Source of the DNA: an uncultured Bacteroidales bacterium
GTDB lineage: Bacteria; Bacteroidota; Bacteroidia; Bacteroidales; Bacteroidaceae
DNA length: 64,000 nucleotides
Assembly: GCA_902791295.1 (NCBI GenBank)
Contig: CADAVI010000001.1
Location: forward strand, 41,252 to 105,251
Reading direction: 5' to 3'
The notes below the pieces were generated by a model that saw only the letters and a list, made by a program, of their open reading frames with translations, did no database searches and was not told the origin of the DNA. Positions 1 to 8,661 of the stretch are shown in pieces. The stretch's first letter is position 1. The number at the start of each line of letters is the position of its first letter. A program made the translations under genes and the position numbers.

Positions 1-165
1 GCAGAGGTAGGTGCGTAGGATGCGGAAGGCGGCTCGCAGTCCGAAGAGGTCGCTCTGAAACTGCACAAACTCGCGGTCCGTCTGGCGTGCCTTCTGGCCC
101 ATCCAGCGGGTGCGGTCACTCCTGCGGATGTTCAGCGGATTGTGATTTCTCTGTCCTCGTGTCAT
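1..165 (-). CDS. Phage-related protein of the 'structural protein P5' type, N-terminal part
   Basis: Translating the minus strand from the ATG at 165 gives 55 codons without a stop up to the window edge, so only the N terminus is present. The protein starts MTRGQRNHNPLNIRRSD and continues with REFVQF and GLRAAFRILRTYL. The RxxNPLNIR opening followed by an FVQF block is characteristic of short Bacteroidetes proteins often annotated as phage structural protein P5, some of which are thought to be related to muralytic enzymes; that assignment is from memory of the family, not from a search. There is no signal peptide. A Bacteroidetes -7 box lies about 170 bp upstream (334-341). The rest of the gene lies outside the window. 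Confidence 0.7.
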   Translation of the reverse strand, partial: MTRGQRNHNPLNIRRSDRTRWMGQKARQTDREFVQFQSDLFGLRAAFRILRTYLC

Positions 166-569
166 GGCGTTGGATGATGAATTGAATGATGGAACAAATG
201 ATTTCCACTACTTTCCAGATGTGCTGCTTCATGGTGTTGATAGTGTTTTGATGGTTTGTGATAATGGAGAGTTAAAGGGGTTATTAATAGGATTCAGGAG
301 GATGCATCCGGGCCTCTTTCCCTTTTTCCGCTACAAAGGTACGGCGACTCTCTGGCACGCAGATACGTTCGTGTGCGCTGGAGTGCACTGCCCATGAAAA
401 AATTTTCCGGCACACCGTGCACAGCCTTTCCCCAAGCCCCTGCCCCACCCAAAGGGAGCGCCCTATGGGGCTTTTAATCATATATGTACGCGCAACCAGT
501 GGCGCAATCATCAATTGTCAGTTCTCCATTCTCCATTACCATTCATCGTGTGCGTGCGCGCAACTAGTG
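166..569. other. Intergenic region without a supported gene
   Basis: Short open frames here have no recognisable product. The stretch holds a possible minus-strand -7 box (334-341), a fragment of the AATTGTCA repeat family around 510, and a short lead-in (GCGCAACCAGTGGCGCA near 490 and CAACTAGTGGCGCA near 561) to the phased palindrome array that follows. Confidence 0.5.
334..341 (-). promoter_or_regulatory. Possible Bacteroidetes -7 box for the P5-like gene
   Basis: The minus strand reads TACCTTTG, a match to TAnnTTTG. No TTTG is found at the -33 position (362-365), so this is a weak call. Confidence 0.3.
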
Positions 570-651
570 GCGCACCCTGCGCATCTTTTTTCGTGCACCC
601 TGCGCAATAATAAACGCGCACCCTGCACGATTGATGTCGTGCAGGGTGCGC
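570..651 (+). repeat. Phased 13-bp palindrome array, locus A (4 units, 23-bp pitch)
   Basis: Units at 570-582 (GCGCACCCTGCGC), 593-605 (GTGCACCCTGCGC), 616-628 (GCGCACCCTGCAC) and 639-651 (GTGCAGGGTGCGC) start exactly 23 bp apart and are separated by 10-bp AT-rich spacers. The third and fourth units are perfect reverse complements, so an RNA could form a 13-bp stem with a 10-nt loop. The array lies just past the 3' end of the DUF4252 gene. The same family recurs at 14448, 24762, 40161 and 53140. Confidence 0.9.
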
Positions 652-681
652 GCTAAAAGGGGCACAGGCGCGCCCGCCGTG

Positions 682-1125
682 TCAGTCCTCCCTGAAGAAC
701 TGGGGGAATCCGCCGTGGAAGTCGCCCTTCATGCTTATCACCGTGGCGTGAGGCTTCTGGTACACCACCAGCACCGCGCGCGTGGGGTCTTCCTTCGACT
801 GCAGCACACGCACCAGCTGGCCCTGCTTCACGGTGGCAAACACCTGCTCGAAGCCAGCGGCCTTCAACTGGCGCACCAGGCGGTTGCCCATCAGGCGGCC
901 CACCTTGTCGCCGCGCGAGATGAGCAGCGTCATCTCGTCAATACGTCTCAGCATGTCTTGCAGACCCGGCACAGAGACCTGGTCCAGCGGCAGCTCGTCC
1001 ATCATCTTGCGAGTCACCACAAGCGTGTTCACGTCGCCCAACTTCTTGTACTTCTGCAGCACACTCTCCTGGCCCTGCGCCGTGAGCGACAGCAGCAGCA
1101 TAGCCAGCATCAATAGTTTTTTCAT
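682..1125 (-). CDS. DUF4252 family exported protein
   Basis: The 147-residue protein starts with a signal peptide (MKKLLMLAMLLLSLTAQGQ) and is otherwise soluble, ending in HGGFPQFFRED. Its size, the exported N terminus and the central DEMTLLISRGDK segment fit DUF4252, a Bacteroidota family of unknown function. It is transcribed divergently from the COG0523 GTPase gene; the two -7 boxes lie about 70 bp apart in the shared region. The 3' end runs up to the palindrome array at 570-651. No function is proposed. Confidence 0.75.
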   Translation of the reverse strand: MKKLLMLAMLLLSLTAQGQESVLQKYKKLGDVNTLVVTRKMMDELPLDQVSVPGLQDMLRRIDEMTLLISRGDKVGRLMGNRLVRQLKAAGFEQVFATVKQGQLVRVLQSKEDPTRAVLVVYQKPHATVISMKGDFHGGFPQFFRED

Positions 1126-1145
1126 TTCGCTTACGATATTGCCTA

Positions 1146-1177
1146 CAAAGTTACAGCTAATTCATCGCAGCCACAAC
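1146..1177 (-). promoter_or_regulatory. Promoter of the DUF4252 gene
   Basis: The minus strand has TAACTTTG at 1146-1153 (-7) and GTTG at 1174-1177 at the right 20-bp distance for -33. The start codon follows about 20 bp downstream. Confidence 0.6.
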
Positions 1178-1216
1178 TTTTTCAATAAAAAGTGCTACAT
1201 TTTATAATAAAAGCGC

Positions 1217-1224
1217 TAACTTTG
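1217..1224 (+). promoter_or_regulatory. -7 box of the COG0523 GTPase gene
   Basis: TAACTTTG matches TAnnTTTG. Transcription would start near 1231, which rules against the ATG at 1233 and favours the ATG at 1272. Confidence 0.6.
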
Positions 1225-1271
1225 CCTTCCGAATGATTTCGGAAGAACAAGAAAAAAAACACACAAAGACT

Positions 1272-2594
1272 ATGGCATTCAAGGAAGTGCCTGTGCTATT
1301 GCTCACAGGCTATCTGGGCAGCGGCAAAACCACCCTGCTCAACCGCATACTCACCAACCGCCGCGGCATACGCTTTGCCGTCATTGTCAACGACATAGGC
1401 GAGGTGAACATCGACGCTGACCTCATTCAGCAGGGAGGCATCGTCGACCAGCAAGACGACTCGCTCGTCGCCCTGCAAAACGGATGCATCTGCTGCACAC
1501 TCAAGATGGACCTCGTCGAGCAGCTCACCGACCTCGTCAAGATGCAGCAGTTCGACTACATCGTCATCGAGGCCTCCGGCATCTGCGAGCCAGCCCCCAT
1601 CGCACAGACCATCTGCTCCATCCCCACGATGGAACCCAAATACTGGGCAGCAGGCGTGCCACGCCTCGACTGCATCGTCACCGTTGTTGACGCCCTGCGC
1701 ATGAAGGACGAATTCGGCTCGGGAGCCAACCTCCAGAAGAACAACATCGGAGAAGAAGACATCGAAAACCTCGTCATACAGCAAATCGAGTTCTGCAACA
1801 TCGTCCTCCTCAACAAGGCCGCCGAAGTGGAACCCGCCGAGCTGGACCGCATCAAGCAAATCATACGCGCCCTGCAGCCCAAAGCCGACATCATCGAGTG
1901 CAACTACGGCGACGTGGACTTCGACCGCATCCTCCACACCGGACTCTTCAACTTTGACAAAGTGGCCACCTCAGCCGCATGGCTCGAAGCCGTCGAAGGC
2001 GAAAACCCCACCGACGAAGACGACGAAGAAGAGGAAGAGCATCACCACCACCACGACCACGACGACGATGACGATGATGACGACGACCACGAGGACGAGC
2101 ACCACCACCACCATCACGACGATGACAATGATGACGACGACGAGCACGAAGAGCACCACGCCCACCACCATCACCATCATCACCACCACCACGACCACGA
2201 GCACGGCGAAGCCGAGGAATACGGCATCGGCACCTACGTGTACTACGCACGCCGCCCCATGAACCTCAGCATGTTCGACGACTTCGTGGCACGCCTCTGG
2301 CCCAAAAACATCATCCGCGCCAAAGGCATCTGCTACTTCAAAGGCGAAGAGCAAATCTGCTACCTCTTTGAGCAGGCAGGCAAGCAATTCTCGCTCAAGA
2401 ACTGCGGACAGTGGTACGCCACCATGCCCAAAGACCAGCTCGAGCGACTCCTCCAGGCCGAGCCCAAACTGCAGCGCGACTGGGACGAAGAGTACGGCGA
2501 CCGCATGCAGAAACTCGTCTTCATCGGCCAGCACATGGACCACGACATGAAGACCTTCCTCAAAGAGACGCTGGATGCCTGTCTCACCGTGTGA
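1272..2594 (+). CDS. COG0523 (CobW/YjiA/ZNG-type) metal-chaperone GTPase with His/Asp-rich insert
   Basis: This 440-residue protein is a G3E-family P-loop GTPase that in its family delivers or inserts metal ions, often zinc. Visible motifs are Walker A GYLGSGKTT (residues 13-21), NDIGEVNID, the metal-binding NGCICC motif, EASGICEP and a divergent guanine-recognition motif LLNKAAEV. Between the GTPase domain and the C-terminal CobW domain, residues about 256-315 (bases 2038-2215) are almost entirely His, Asp and Glu, with more than 25 His. Such tracts occur in zinc- and nickel-handling members, but this one is unusually long. The start at 1272 is chosen because the -7 box at 1217-1224 leaves no room for a leader before the ATG at 1233. 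The gene is monocistronic, with its own terminator. The metal is unknown. Confidence 0.9.
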   Translation: MAFKEVPVLLLTGYLGSGKTTLLNRILTNRRGIRFAVIVNDIGEVNIDADLIQQGGIVDQQDDSLVALQNGCICCTLKMDLVEQLTDLVKMQQFDYIVIEASGICEPAPIAQTICSIPTMEPKYWAAGVPRLDCIVTVVDALRMKDEFGSGANLQKNNIGEEDIENLVIQQIEFCNIVLLNKAAEVEPAELDRIKQIIRALQPKADIIECNYGDVDFDRILHTGLFNFDKVATSAAWLEAVEGENPTDEDDEEEEEHHHHHDHDDDDDDDDDHEDEHHHHHHDDDNDDDDEHEEHHAHHHHHHHHHHDHEHGEAEEYGIGTYVYYARRPMNLSMFDDFVARLWPKNIIRAKGICYFKGEEQICYLFEQAGKQFSLKNCGQWYATMPKDQLERLLQAEPKLQRDWDEEYGDRMQKLVFIGQHMDHDMKTFLKETLDACLTV

Positions 2595-2663
2595 ACCGCC
2601 ATCCAAACCACAACTTTTTGACAAATTAGAATAACTGAGAAAAATAAAAAGTTTTCCCTTTTG

Positions 2664-2703
2664 AAACGCTACGTGCTTGATTCACAGCCCGTAGCGTTTT
2701 TTT
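2664..2703 (+). terminator. Rho-independent terminator after the COG0523 gene
   Basis: AAACGCTAC (2664-2672) pairs with GTAGCGTTT (2691-2699), followed by a T run to 2703. Confidence 0.85.
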
Positions 2704-2759
2704 GTTCAACGAAAAGTTATCCAAAAGCGAAATTTTTTCAAAAAAAATCTCAACATTTC

Positions 2760-2791
2760 TTTGCTGAATTGGATAACAATACATATCTTTG
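2760..2791 (+). promoter_or_regulatory. Promoter of nrdD
   Basis: TTTG at 2760-2763 and TATCTTTG at 2784-2791 are 20 bp apart, a textbook Bacteroidetes promoter. Transcription would begin near 2798. Confidence 0.75.
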
Positions 2792-2797
2792 CAATCG

Positions 2798-3151
2798 GTT
2801 TACCAAACACCACATCTGATAGCTAATCAACGGCGGAACACCCCCAAAACGTGAGCCGCAAACAACCCACACCAGGCACCCCCACAGAGGGACGCCCGAC
2901 ATTTCCCAGCCTGCCAGCAAACAGGAGAACACAGAGAAGACCGAAAACACCGGCAGCAGGAAAGGAAGGCCACCGAAACAAGAAGGCCAACAGCCACAAC
3001 AAGCGCGGAACAAGCCCCTGGGAAGCCCCCGAAAGCCCAACCGCAAAAGCAAAAACAGCAACTAATTAAGACCATGCACGCGCAGAGCAGAAACCTCACG
3101 CACGTACATATATAAAAGTTAATAATACTACAACTAATAAAAAACACAACA
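2798..3151 (+). other. Long untranslated leader of nrdD
   Basis: About 350 nt separate the predicted transcription start from the nrdD ATG. The stretch is rich in A, C and G, with few T, and holds a 72-codon open frame from 2851 with no recognisable product. No NrdR box, B12 box or other known leader motif was recognised. It may carry post-transcriptional control. Confidence 0.4.
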
Positions 3152-5359
3152 ATGATTCAAACAGTAAGAAAGCGCGACGGCCGTATCGTAGGATACAACG
3201 AAGAGAAAATCAAGGCCGCAATCCGCAAAGCCATGTTCCAGACAGAGAAAGGTGAGGATGAAGCGCTCATCCAGAAAATCACAGACCACATCAGCATGAA
3301 AGGCCGTGAGCAGATGACCGTGGAGGAGATACAGGACATGGTGGAGTTGGAACTGATGAGCTCTCCACGCAAAGAAGTGGCAAAGAAGTACATCGCCTAC
3401 CGCGACCAGCGCTCCATCGCCCGCCGCTCAAAGACAAAAGCAATGTTCCTCGAAATCATCGAGGCCAAGAATACAGACATCACCCGCGAGAACGCGAACA
3501 TGAACGCCGACTCACCCGCCGGCATGATGATGAAATTCGCGAGTGAGAGCACCAAGCCCTTCGTGGACGACTACCTCCTCTCGCCAGCAGCGCGCGAGGC
3601 CGTGAAGGAAAACTACCTCCACATCCACGACAAGGACTACTACCCTACCAAGTCGCTCACCTGCGTGCAGCACCCCCTGGACCACATCCTGAACGAAGGC
3701 TTCATGGCCGGACACGGCGAGAGCCGCCCAGCCAAGCGCATCGAGACAGCCTCCGTCATCGCCTGCATCAGCATGGAGACCGCACAGAACGAGATGCACG
3801 GCGGACAAGCCATCCCAGCGTTCGACTTCTACATGGCGCCCTTCGTGCGCTCATCATACAAGGAAGAGCTGAAGTACATCGAGCAGATGACCGGACAAGA
3901 CCTCACCGAGCTCTATGACGCCCCCGTGGAAGACTACGTAGTGCGTCCGCTCGACGGACTGGCAGGCATCCTCCGCGCACGCCAGCACGCCATCAACCGC
4001 ACCGTGGGACGCGTGCACCAGGCCATGGAAGCGTTCATACACAACATGAACACCATCCACTCGCGCGGCGGCAACCAGGTGGTCTTCTCCAGCATCAACT
4101 ACGGAACCGACACCTCAGCCGAAGGACGCTGCGTGATTCGCGAGCTCCTCGAGAGCACCTATCGCGGCGTGGGCAATGGCGCCACAGCCATCTTCCCCAT
4201 CCAGATTTGGAAGAAGAAGAAGGGCGTCAGCTACCTGCCTGGCGATCCAAACTACGACCTTTACTGCCTGGCCTGCAAGGTGACAGCACGACGCTTCTTC
4301 CCCAACTTCGTCAACCTCGACGCCACCTTCAACCAGCACGAAAAGTGGGACATCAACGACCCCAAGCGCTACATGTACGAGATTGCAACCATGGGATGCC
4401 GCACACGCGTGTTTGAGAACCGCTTCGGCATGAAGACCTCCGTGGGACGCGGCAACCTCTCCTTCTCCACCATCAACATCGTGAAGCTCGCACTCGAGTG
4501 CCGCGAGATTGAGGACAAGGAAGCACGCATCAACGCATTCTTCGCCAAGCTCGACAACCTGCTCGAAGTGACCGCCAAGCAGCTCGACGACCGCTACCAG
4601 TTCCAGAAGACAGCCTACGTCAAGCAGTTCCAGCTGCTCATGTCAAAGCTCTGGCTCGGTTCCGAGAACCTGAAAGAGAACGACACCATCGAGTCAGTCA
4701 TCAACCAAGGCACCCTGGGCATCGGATTCATCGGTCTGGCCGAATGTCTCATCGCCCTCATCGGCAAGCACCACGGCGAGTCTGAAGAAGCTCAGCAGCT
4801 GGGCCTGAAGATTGTCACCTACATGCGCGACCGCGCCAACGAGTTCTCCGACCGCTATCAGCACAACTACTCCGTGCTGGCCACCCCCGCAGAGGGCTTG
4901 GCAGGACGCTTCACGCGAGGCGACCGCAAGAAGTTCGGCATCATCCCAGGCGTGACCGACAAGGACTACTACACCAACTCGAACCACGTGCCCGTGTACT
5001 ACCACTGCTCTCCACGCCACAAGGCCGAGATTGAAGGTCCATACCACGAGCTCACCCGCGGCGGCCACATCTTCTACGTGGAGATTGACGGCGACGCCAC
5101 CCACAACCCAGAGGCCATCATGAACATTGTGGACCTCATGGACAAGTACAACATCGGCTATGGCTCGGTGAACCACAACCGCAACCGCTGCATGCACTGC
5201 GGCTACGAGGACGCAACTGAAGGACTCGAGGTTTGCCCCAAGTGCGGCAGCACCGACATCGACACGCTGCAGCGCATCACAGGCTATCTCGTAGGCACCA
5301 CCGAACGCTGGAACAGCGGCAAGCTGGCCGAGCTGCGCGACCGCGTAGTGCACAAGTAA
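3152..5359 (+). CDS. nrdD: Anaerobic (class III) ribonucleoside-triphosphate reductase
   Basis: NrdD makes deoxynucleotides from ribonucleoside triphosphates without oxygen, using a glycyl radical. The 735-residue protein has an N-terminal ATP-cone (residues about 1-95, from IQTVRKRDGRIVGYNEEKI), the reductase barrel, a C-terminal zinc site of two CxxC pairs (CMHC and CPKC) and the glycyl-radical loop RITGYLVGTTERWNSGKLAE. The length is normal for the family. It needs the radical-SAM activase NrdG, often encoded directly downstream in related bacteria; here the next 490 bp hold a terminator and repeats and no nrdG. The gene therefore stands alone behind its own promoter and long leader. Confidence 0.97.
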   Translation: MIQTVRKRDGRIVGYNEEKIKAAIRKAMFQTEKGEDEALIQKITDHISMKGREQMTVEEIQDMVELELMSSPRKEVAKKYIAYRDQRSIARRSKTKAMFLEIIEAKNTDITRENANMNADSPAGMMMKFASESTKPFVDDYLLSPAAREAVKENYLHIHDKDYYPTKSLTCVQHPLDHILNEGFMAGHGESRPAKRIETASVIACISMETAQNEMHGGQAIPAFDFYMAPFVRSSYKEELKYIEQMTGQDLTELYDAPVEDYVVRPLDGLAGILRARQHAINRTVGRVHQAMEAFIHNMNTIHSRGGNQVVFSSINYGTDTSAEGRCVIRELLESTYRGVGNGATAIFPIQIWKKKKGVSYLPGDPNYDLYCLACKVTARRFFPNFVNLDATFNQHEKWDINDPKRYMYEIATMGCRTRVFENRFGMKTSVGRGNLSFSTINIVKLALECREIEDKEARINAFFAKLDNLLEVTAKQLDDRYQFQKTAYVKQFQLLMSKLWLGSENLKENDTIESVINQGTLGIGFIGLAECLIALIGKHHGESEEAQQLGLKIVTYMRDRANEFSDRYQHNYSVLATPAEGLAGRFTRGDRKKFGIIPGVTDKDYYTNSNHVPVYYHCSPRHKAEIEGPYHELTRGGHIFYVEIDGDATHNPEAIMNIVDLMDKYNIGYGSVNHNRNRCMHCGYEDATEGLEVCPKCGSTDIDTLQRITGYLVGTTERWNSGKLAELRDRVVHK

Positions 5360-5421
5360 GGCAACAAACACTTTCTTACATTTACATATTATTCATTATC
5401 ATTTACCCGAATAGCTTTTGT

Positions 5422-5459
5422 GGCGGCGCGTCCGTGAGGATTACGCCGCCTTTCTTTTT
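5422..5459 (+). terminator. Rho-independent terminator after nrdD
   Basis: GGCGGCG (5422-5428) pairs with CGCCGCC (5444-5450), followed by TTTCTTTTT. Confidence 0.85.
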
Positions 5460-5602
5460 GAAAAAGCGGAGGCGCAGCTCATGAAAGGCACGGAAAGGAT
5501 ACATGACGGGAAACCGCCCCCTTTCATCCCCCTGAAAGCGAGGGACCGAGGAGGCCAAGGAGCGCGCACCGAAACAGATACCCCAACAGCCACAGAAACA
5601 AA

Positions 5603-5634
5603 GTGCCCCACACCGGTTGACCGATGTGGGGCAC
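5603..5634. repeat. 32-bp near-perfect palindrome, copy 1
   Basis: GTGCCCCACA at the left end and TGTGGGGCAC at the right end flank CGGTTGACCG, itself a 4-bp stem around TG. Only one position pair fails to match. A second copy with the same core lies at 46390-46421. It could act as a bidirectional terminator, a protein site or a small mobile repeat. Confidence 0.85.
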
Positions 5635-5715
5635 TCCGACTATCCGATGCAGGGCACATCGGTTATTGAGGTATTGTGCTGATGCCGTTCCGACATCCAG
5701 TATCTGTCATAAGAA

Positions 5716-5840
5716 GCCACCCGAAGGGAGAAGAAACTGCATTTCTTAACGATATGAAACGCCACGCCGAAGAGAGAAGAAACCGCGCCCCTAACCGATA
5801 CAAGACACGGCTCCACAAGGAGAGGAAGCCGCATTCCGCA
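5716..5840 (+). repeat. Degenerate 45-50 bp direct repeats
   Basis: Blocks of the form GCCAC..CGAAG.GAGAAGAAAC.GC start at 5716 and 5761, with a weaker third copy near 5812. The function is unknown. The remaining sequence between nrdD and the reductase gene holds no supported gene. Confidence 0.5.
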
Positions 5841-5851
5841 GGAAGCAGAGC

Positions 5852-7138
5852 CTATCGCTTGTGGGTGAAGTAGCGCCACACGATGCGCGGGAAGGAGTGG
5901 AGCGAGGCGCGCTCAATCTGTGTCGTGTAGAAGTACTCGACGAAGCCAGGGTGCTTGGCCGCCAAGCGGAGGAACAGAGGCCTGACAAGCGGATGCATGA
6001 GCCAGTTCTGGTAGCGATTGGCCTTGCGCATGAGGTGATGCAGGTGTTCCACCCTGTCGAGATAGGTGCGGCGCAGTGTGTCAGACGAGAAGATGTGGCG
6101 CAGACGCACATGCTGGCCCACACGCTTGAGGCGCCCGTTGGCGCTGGTGAGCCAGTGGCTCTCGGCAGCAAACACACCGCTCTGCAGGGCATAGTAGAGC
6201 CCTTCGCCCGTGAGCGGCTCGACCAGTCCGGCAGCGTCGCCCGCAAAGAGGAGCCGCCACTGTTCCGACACAGGCTCAGGCATGCAGTTGCCGATGGGGA
6301 GCATCGCTCCGCGCACGTTCTGCTGGTCGGGGAAGTGCACACCCACATGAGAGAGGAACTCGCGGAAGGTGGCCTGCACATCGAAAGAGTGTCCGGACAG
6401 CCGGACCAGACCAAGGCAGACATTCTCGCCCTTGGAGAAAGCCCAAGCATAGGAGCCGGGCACTACACCGAAGTAGATGCGCACACCGGTGACATAGGGG
6501 CACTGCGCACGTGGCACCTCCGTCTCCAGGCAGAAGGCGTCACCGTTCTTCGCGCGGCGGAGCATCCATCCGTCGGGAGCCTGCTGCGCGGCACACTTCT
6601 CCACGAAGCTGTTGGCACCGTCGGCGGCAATCATGCGCCTGTATTCAATGGTGCGCCCCGAAGCTAGAGTCACCAGTCTCTTTCTGAAGTCAATGCCAGT
6701 CACCGCGTCACCCTCAATCAGACGTCCGCAACAGCGCTGGTCGCCCAGCTGCTCAAAGTGGCGAGCCATCCACTCGTCGAAGCGCACGCGGTCAATCAGC
6801 GTGATAGGCTCGCGTGGAGTCACCTCCACCACCTGCTCCAAGCCGCGGGTCTGATGCCCGTTCCAGAGCGAGAACTCCGTCTCGCGGCTCACCACACAGG
6901 CATCCAGGCACTCGCGGGCCACCTCGGGACCGAGCAGCGTCTCCAGCGTGTGTCGCGCCTTGGCGGTGAGCAGTCCGCCGCATAATTTATGACGTGGGTA
7001 TTCCTTGGCCTCCACCAGCAAGCAGCCGATGCCATAGTTGGTGCAAGCGATTGCAGCCGCTGTGCCAGCCGGACCACCGCCCACGATTAGTACGTCAGTA
7101 TACATAGAGGGTATTATAGATTGTAACGGTGTAGTCAT
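5852..7138 (-). CDS. FAD-dependent geranylgeranyl reductase-type oxidoreductase
   Basis: The 428-residue protein has an N-terminal dinucleotide-binding fold, DVLIVGGGPAGTAAA, a CGGLL motif after YPRHKL, and the second FAD motif FAGDAAGLVEPLTGEGL. This pattern is that of the geranylgeranyl reductase branch of the FAD-dependent monooxygenase-like superfamily (COG0644), which reduces isoprenoid double bonds or oxidises related substrates; the substrate here cannot be told. The annotated start at 7138 is followed by another ATG at 7105 (MYTDVLIVGGG), which fits the family start better. There is no signal peptide. It has its own promoter and is convergent with nrdD. Confidence 0.85.
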   Translation of the reverse strand: MTTPLQSIIPSMYTDVLIVGGGPAGTAAAIACTNYGIGCLLVEAKEYPRHKLCGGLLTAKARHTLETLLGPEVARECLDACVVSRETEFSLWNGHQTRGLEQVVEVTPREPITLIDRVRFDEWMARHFEQLGDQRCCGRLIEGDAVTGIDFRKRLVTLASGRTIEYRRMIAADGANSFVEKCAAQQAPDGWMLRRAKNGDAFCLETEVPRAQCPYVTGVRIYFGVVPGSYAWAFSKGENVCLGLVRLSGHSFDVQATFREFLSHVGVHFPDQQNVRGAMLPIGNCMPEPVSEQWRLLFAGDAAGLVEPLTGEGLYYALQSGVFAAESHWLTSANGRLKRVGQHVRLRHIFSSDTLRRTYLDRVEHLHHLMRKANRYQNWLMHPLVRPLFLRLAAKHPGFVEYFYTTQIERASLHSFPRIVWRYFTHKR

Positions 7139-7182
7139 GTATCAATGGTGCCCTAAATTGGCGTGTAAATAGTGTGTGCCCA

Positions 7183-7214
7183 CAAAAGTACAATGTTTTG
7201 GATATACTGCCAAA
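7183..7214 (-). promoter_or_regulatory. Promoter of the flavin reductase gene
   Basis: On the minus strand TTTG (7211-7214) and TACTTTTG (7183-7190) are exactly 20 bp apart. Transcription starts near 7176. Confidence 0.75.
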
Positions 7215-7489
7215 GCATTTCCATAAAAATTGTTGTACTTTTTACACTTATGTTCCGATAAGGGAAACTTACGTGCGCACACTGGTATGAAAATGCACAT
7301 TTTGCAGTCTCACGGCACACGCAGACACAGCAAGCTCCCCGTGGTTCCCTCACAGCATATTGCCCATGCGGTCTTCCGCCTGGGGCGCAGTGTGCCGCCA
7401 GCGTGCCAAATCAGCCCCTCACTCTGGCCTGCGCTCCCTGCAACGGAAAAAAAACACGCCAAACATACCGCTATCTCGAAGAAGTTCAC

Positions 7490-7497
7490 TACCTTTG
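7490..7497 (+). promoter_or_regulatory. -7 box of the thiamin operon
   Basis: TACCTTTG lies directly before the riboswitch, placing the start near 7504. No clear TTTG is found 20 bp upstream. Confidence 0.6.
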
Positions 7498-7511
7498 CAA
7501 CCGTAAAGAAA

Positions 7512-7597
7512 AACTCGGGGTGCTGAAGCCGCCGTGCCGACGCTGAGATGATACCCATAGAACCTGACGCGGATAATGCCGCCGCAGGGATGCAGTG
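7512..7597 (+). ncRNA. TPP riboswitch (THI element)
   Basis: The conserved blocks are all present in order: CTCGGGGTGCT, GCTGAGATGATACCC, GAACCTGACGCGGATAATGCC and GCCGCAGGGATG. The element begins about 8 nt after the predicted transcription start and lies some 250 nt before thiS. It binds thiamin pyrophosphate and should switch off the operon when the vitamin is plentiful. A terminator hairpin at 7721-7759 is the likely output. Confidence 0.95.
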
Positions 7598-7720
7598 ACC
7601 ACACACAACGGGCAACTGTTGTAACGCACACACCGCCGCCACATGGCCACAGGAGCCGGGCCACCACACCCGCCCCGCACCATCGGACGGACGTGCAGCG
7701 CCAACCGCCCGCAACGCCCC

Positions 7721-7759
7721 GAGTAGCAAGTGCCTGACAGCACCGGCTGCTCTTTTTTT
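7721..7759 (+). terminator. Terminator in the thiamin leader, likely riboswitch-controlled
   Basis: GAGTAGC pairs with GCTGCTC (one G-U pair), and inside it GTGC pairs with GCAC around a CTGACA loop. Seven T residues follow (7753-7759). It sits between the TPP aptamer and thiS, so it fits transcription attenuation. The 120 nt between aptamer and terminator would have to hold the antiterminator. Confidence 0.8.
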
Positions 7760-7845
7760 GTTTAAGCACGGAGCGAGTGGGCTTTCACTCCCCATTTCAC
7801 GAGATTCCACACGCTCCATTTCATGATAATATACAAGGTAAAGAT

Positions 7846-8043
7846 ATGAAACTACAAATCAACAACCAGGAGCGAGAGACCGCCGCACGCAACCTGCAGG
7901 AGCTGGCGGAAGAGCTGCAGCTGCCCGCCAAGGGCGTGGCCGTGGCTGTGAACAACGCCATGGTGATGCGTGCCAGCTGGGCGACGCACACCCTCAGCGA
8001 GAACGACCGCATCACCATCGTCAAGGCCGCCTGCGGAGGATAA
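7846..8043 (+). CDS. thiS: Thiamin sulfur-carrier protein ThiS
   Basis: The 65-residue ubiquitin-like protein starts MKLQINNQERE and ends in the required Gly-Gly tail (KAACGG), which is adenylated and converted to a thiocarboxylate that gives sulfur to the thiazole ring. The ATG at 7846 gives the normal length and the usual MKLxxN start; an upstream in-frame ATG at 7777 would add residues not found in ThiS. First gene of the operon, behind the riboswitch and terminator. Confidence 0.95.
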   Translation: MKLQINNQERETAARNLQELAEELQLPAKGVAVAVNNAMVMRASWATHTLSENDRITIVKAACGG

Positions 8044-8047
8044 GCCC

Positions 8048-8661
8048 ATGCTGCAGTTCATCTCACACTACACCGACCGCTACACCTACCTTGACTCCAT
8101 ACGCTTCGCCCTCGAAGGCGGATGCCGGTGGGTGCAGCTCCGCATGAAGGGAGCCACCGACGACGACGTGCGGCCCATCGCCCGCGAAGCCCTCAGCCTC
8201 TGCCGCCAGGCAGGAGCCACCTTCATCATCGACGACCGTGTGGCCCTCGTCAAGGAACTGGGAGCCGACGGCGTTCACCTGGGCAAGAACGACATGCCCA
8301 TCGCTGAGGCACGCCAGCTGCTCGGGCCCAACTGCATCATAGGCGGAACGGCCAACACGTTTGCCGACATCGTAGCGCACCACCGCGCCTCGGCCAACTA
8401 CATCGGCTGCGGGCCCTTCCGCTTCACCACCACGAAGGACAACCTCTCGCCCGTGCTCGGGCTGGACGGCTACCGCCACATTGTGGAGCAGATGCGCCAG
8501 GCCCGCATCGACCTTCCCATCGTCGCCATCGGGGGCATCACCGCCGGGGACATTCCGGCCATTCTCGGCACCGGCATCACCGGCATAGCCCTCAGCGGCG
8601 CCATCCTGCGCGCCAGCGACCCCGTCAAAGAAATGAAACGAATCATCAATATCACACAACC

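Noticed and set aside
570-651. Phased repeats as a CRISPR array
   Set aside because: Units of 13 bp and spacers of 10 bp are far too short, spacers are AT-rich and related to each other, and no cas gene is in the window.
1233-1271. Upstream ATG of the COG0523 gene as true start
   Set aside because: It lies 8 bp after the -7 box and would make a nearly leaderless message; MAFKEVPVLLLTG at 1272 fits the family start.
2851-3069. 72-codon frame in the nrdD leader as a leader peptide gene
   Set aside because: Composition is low-complexity (Pro, Lys, Thr, Arg) and no codon bias toward a regulated amino acid is seen.
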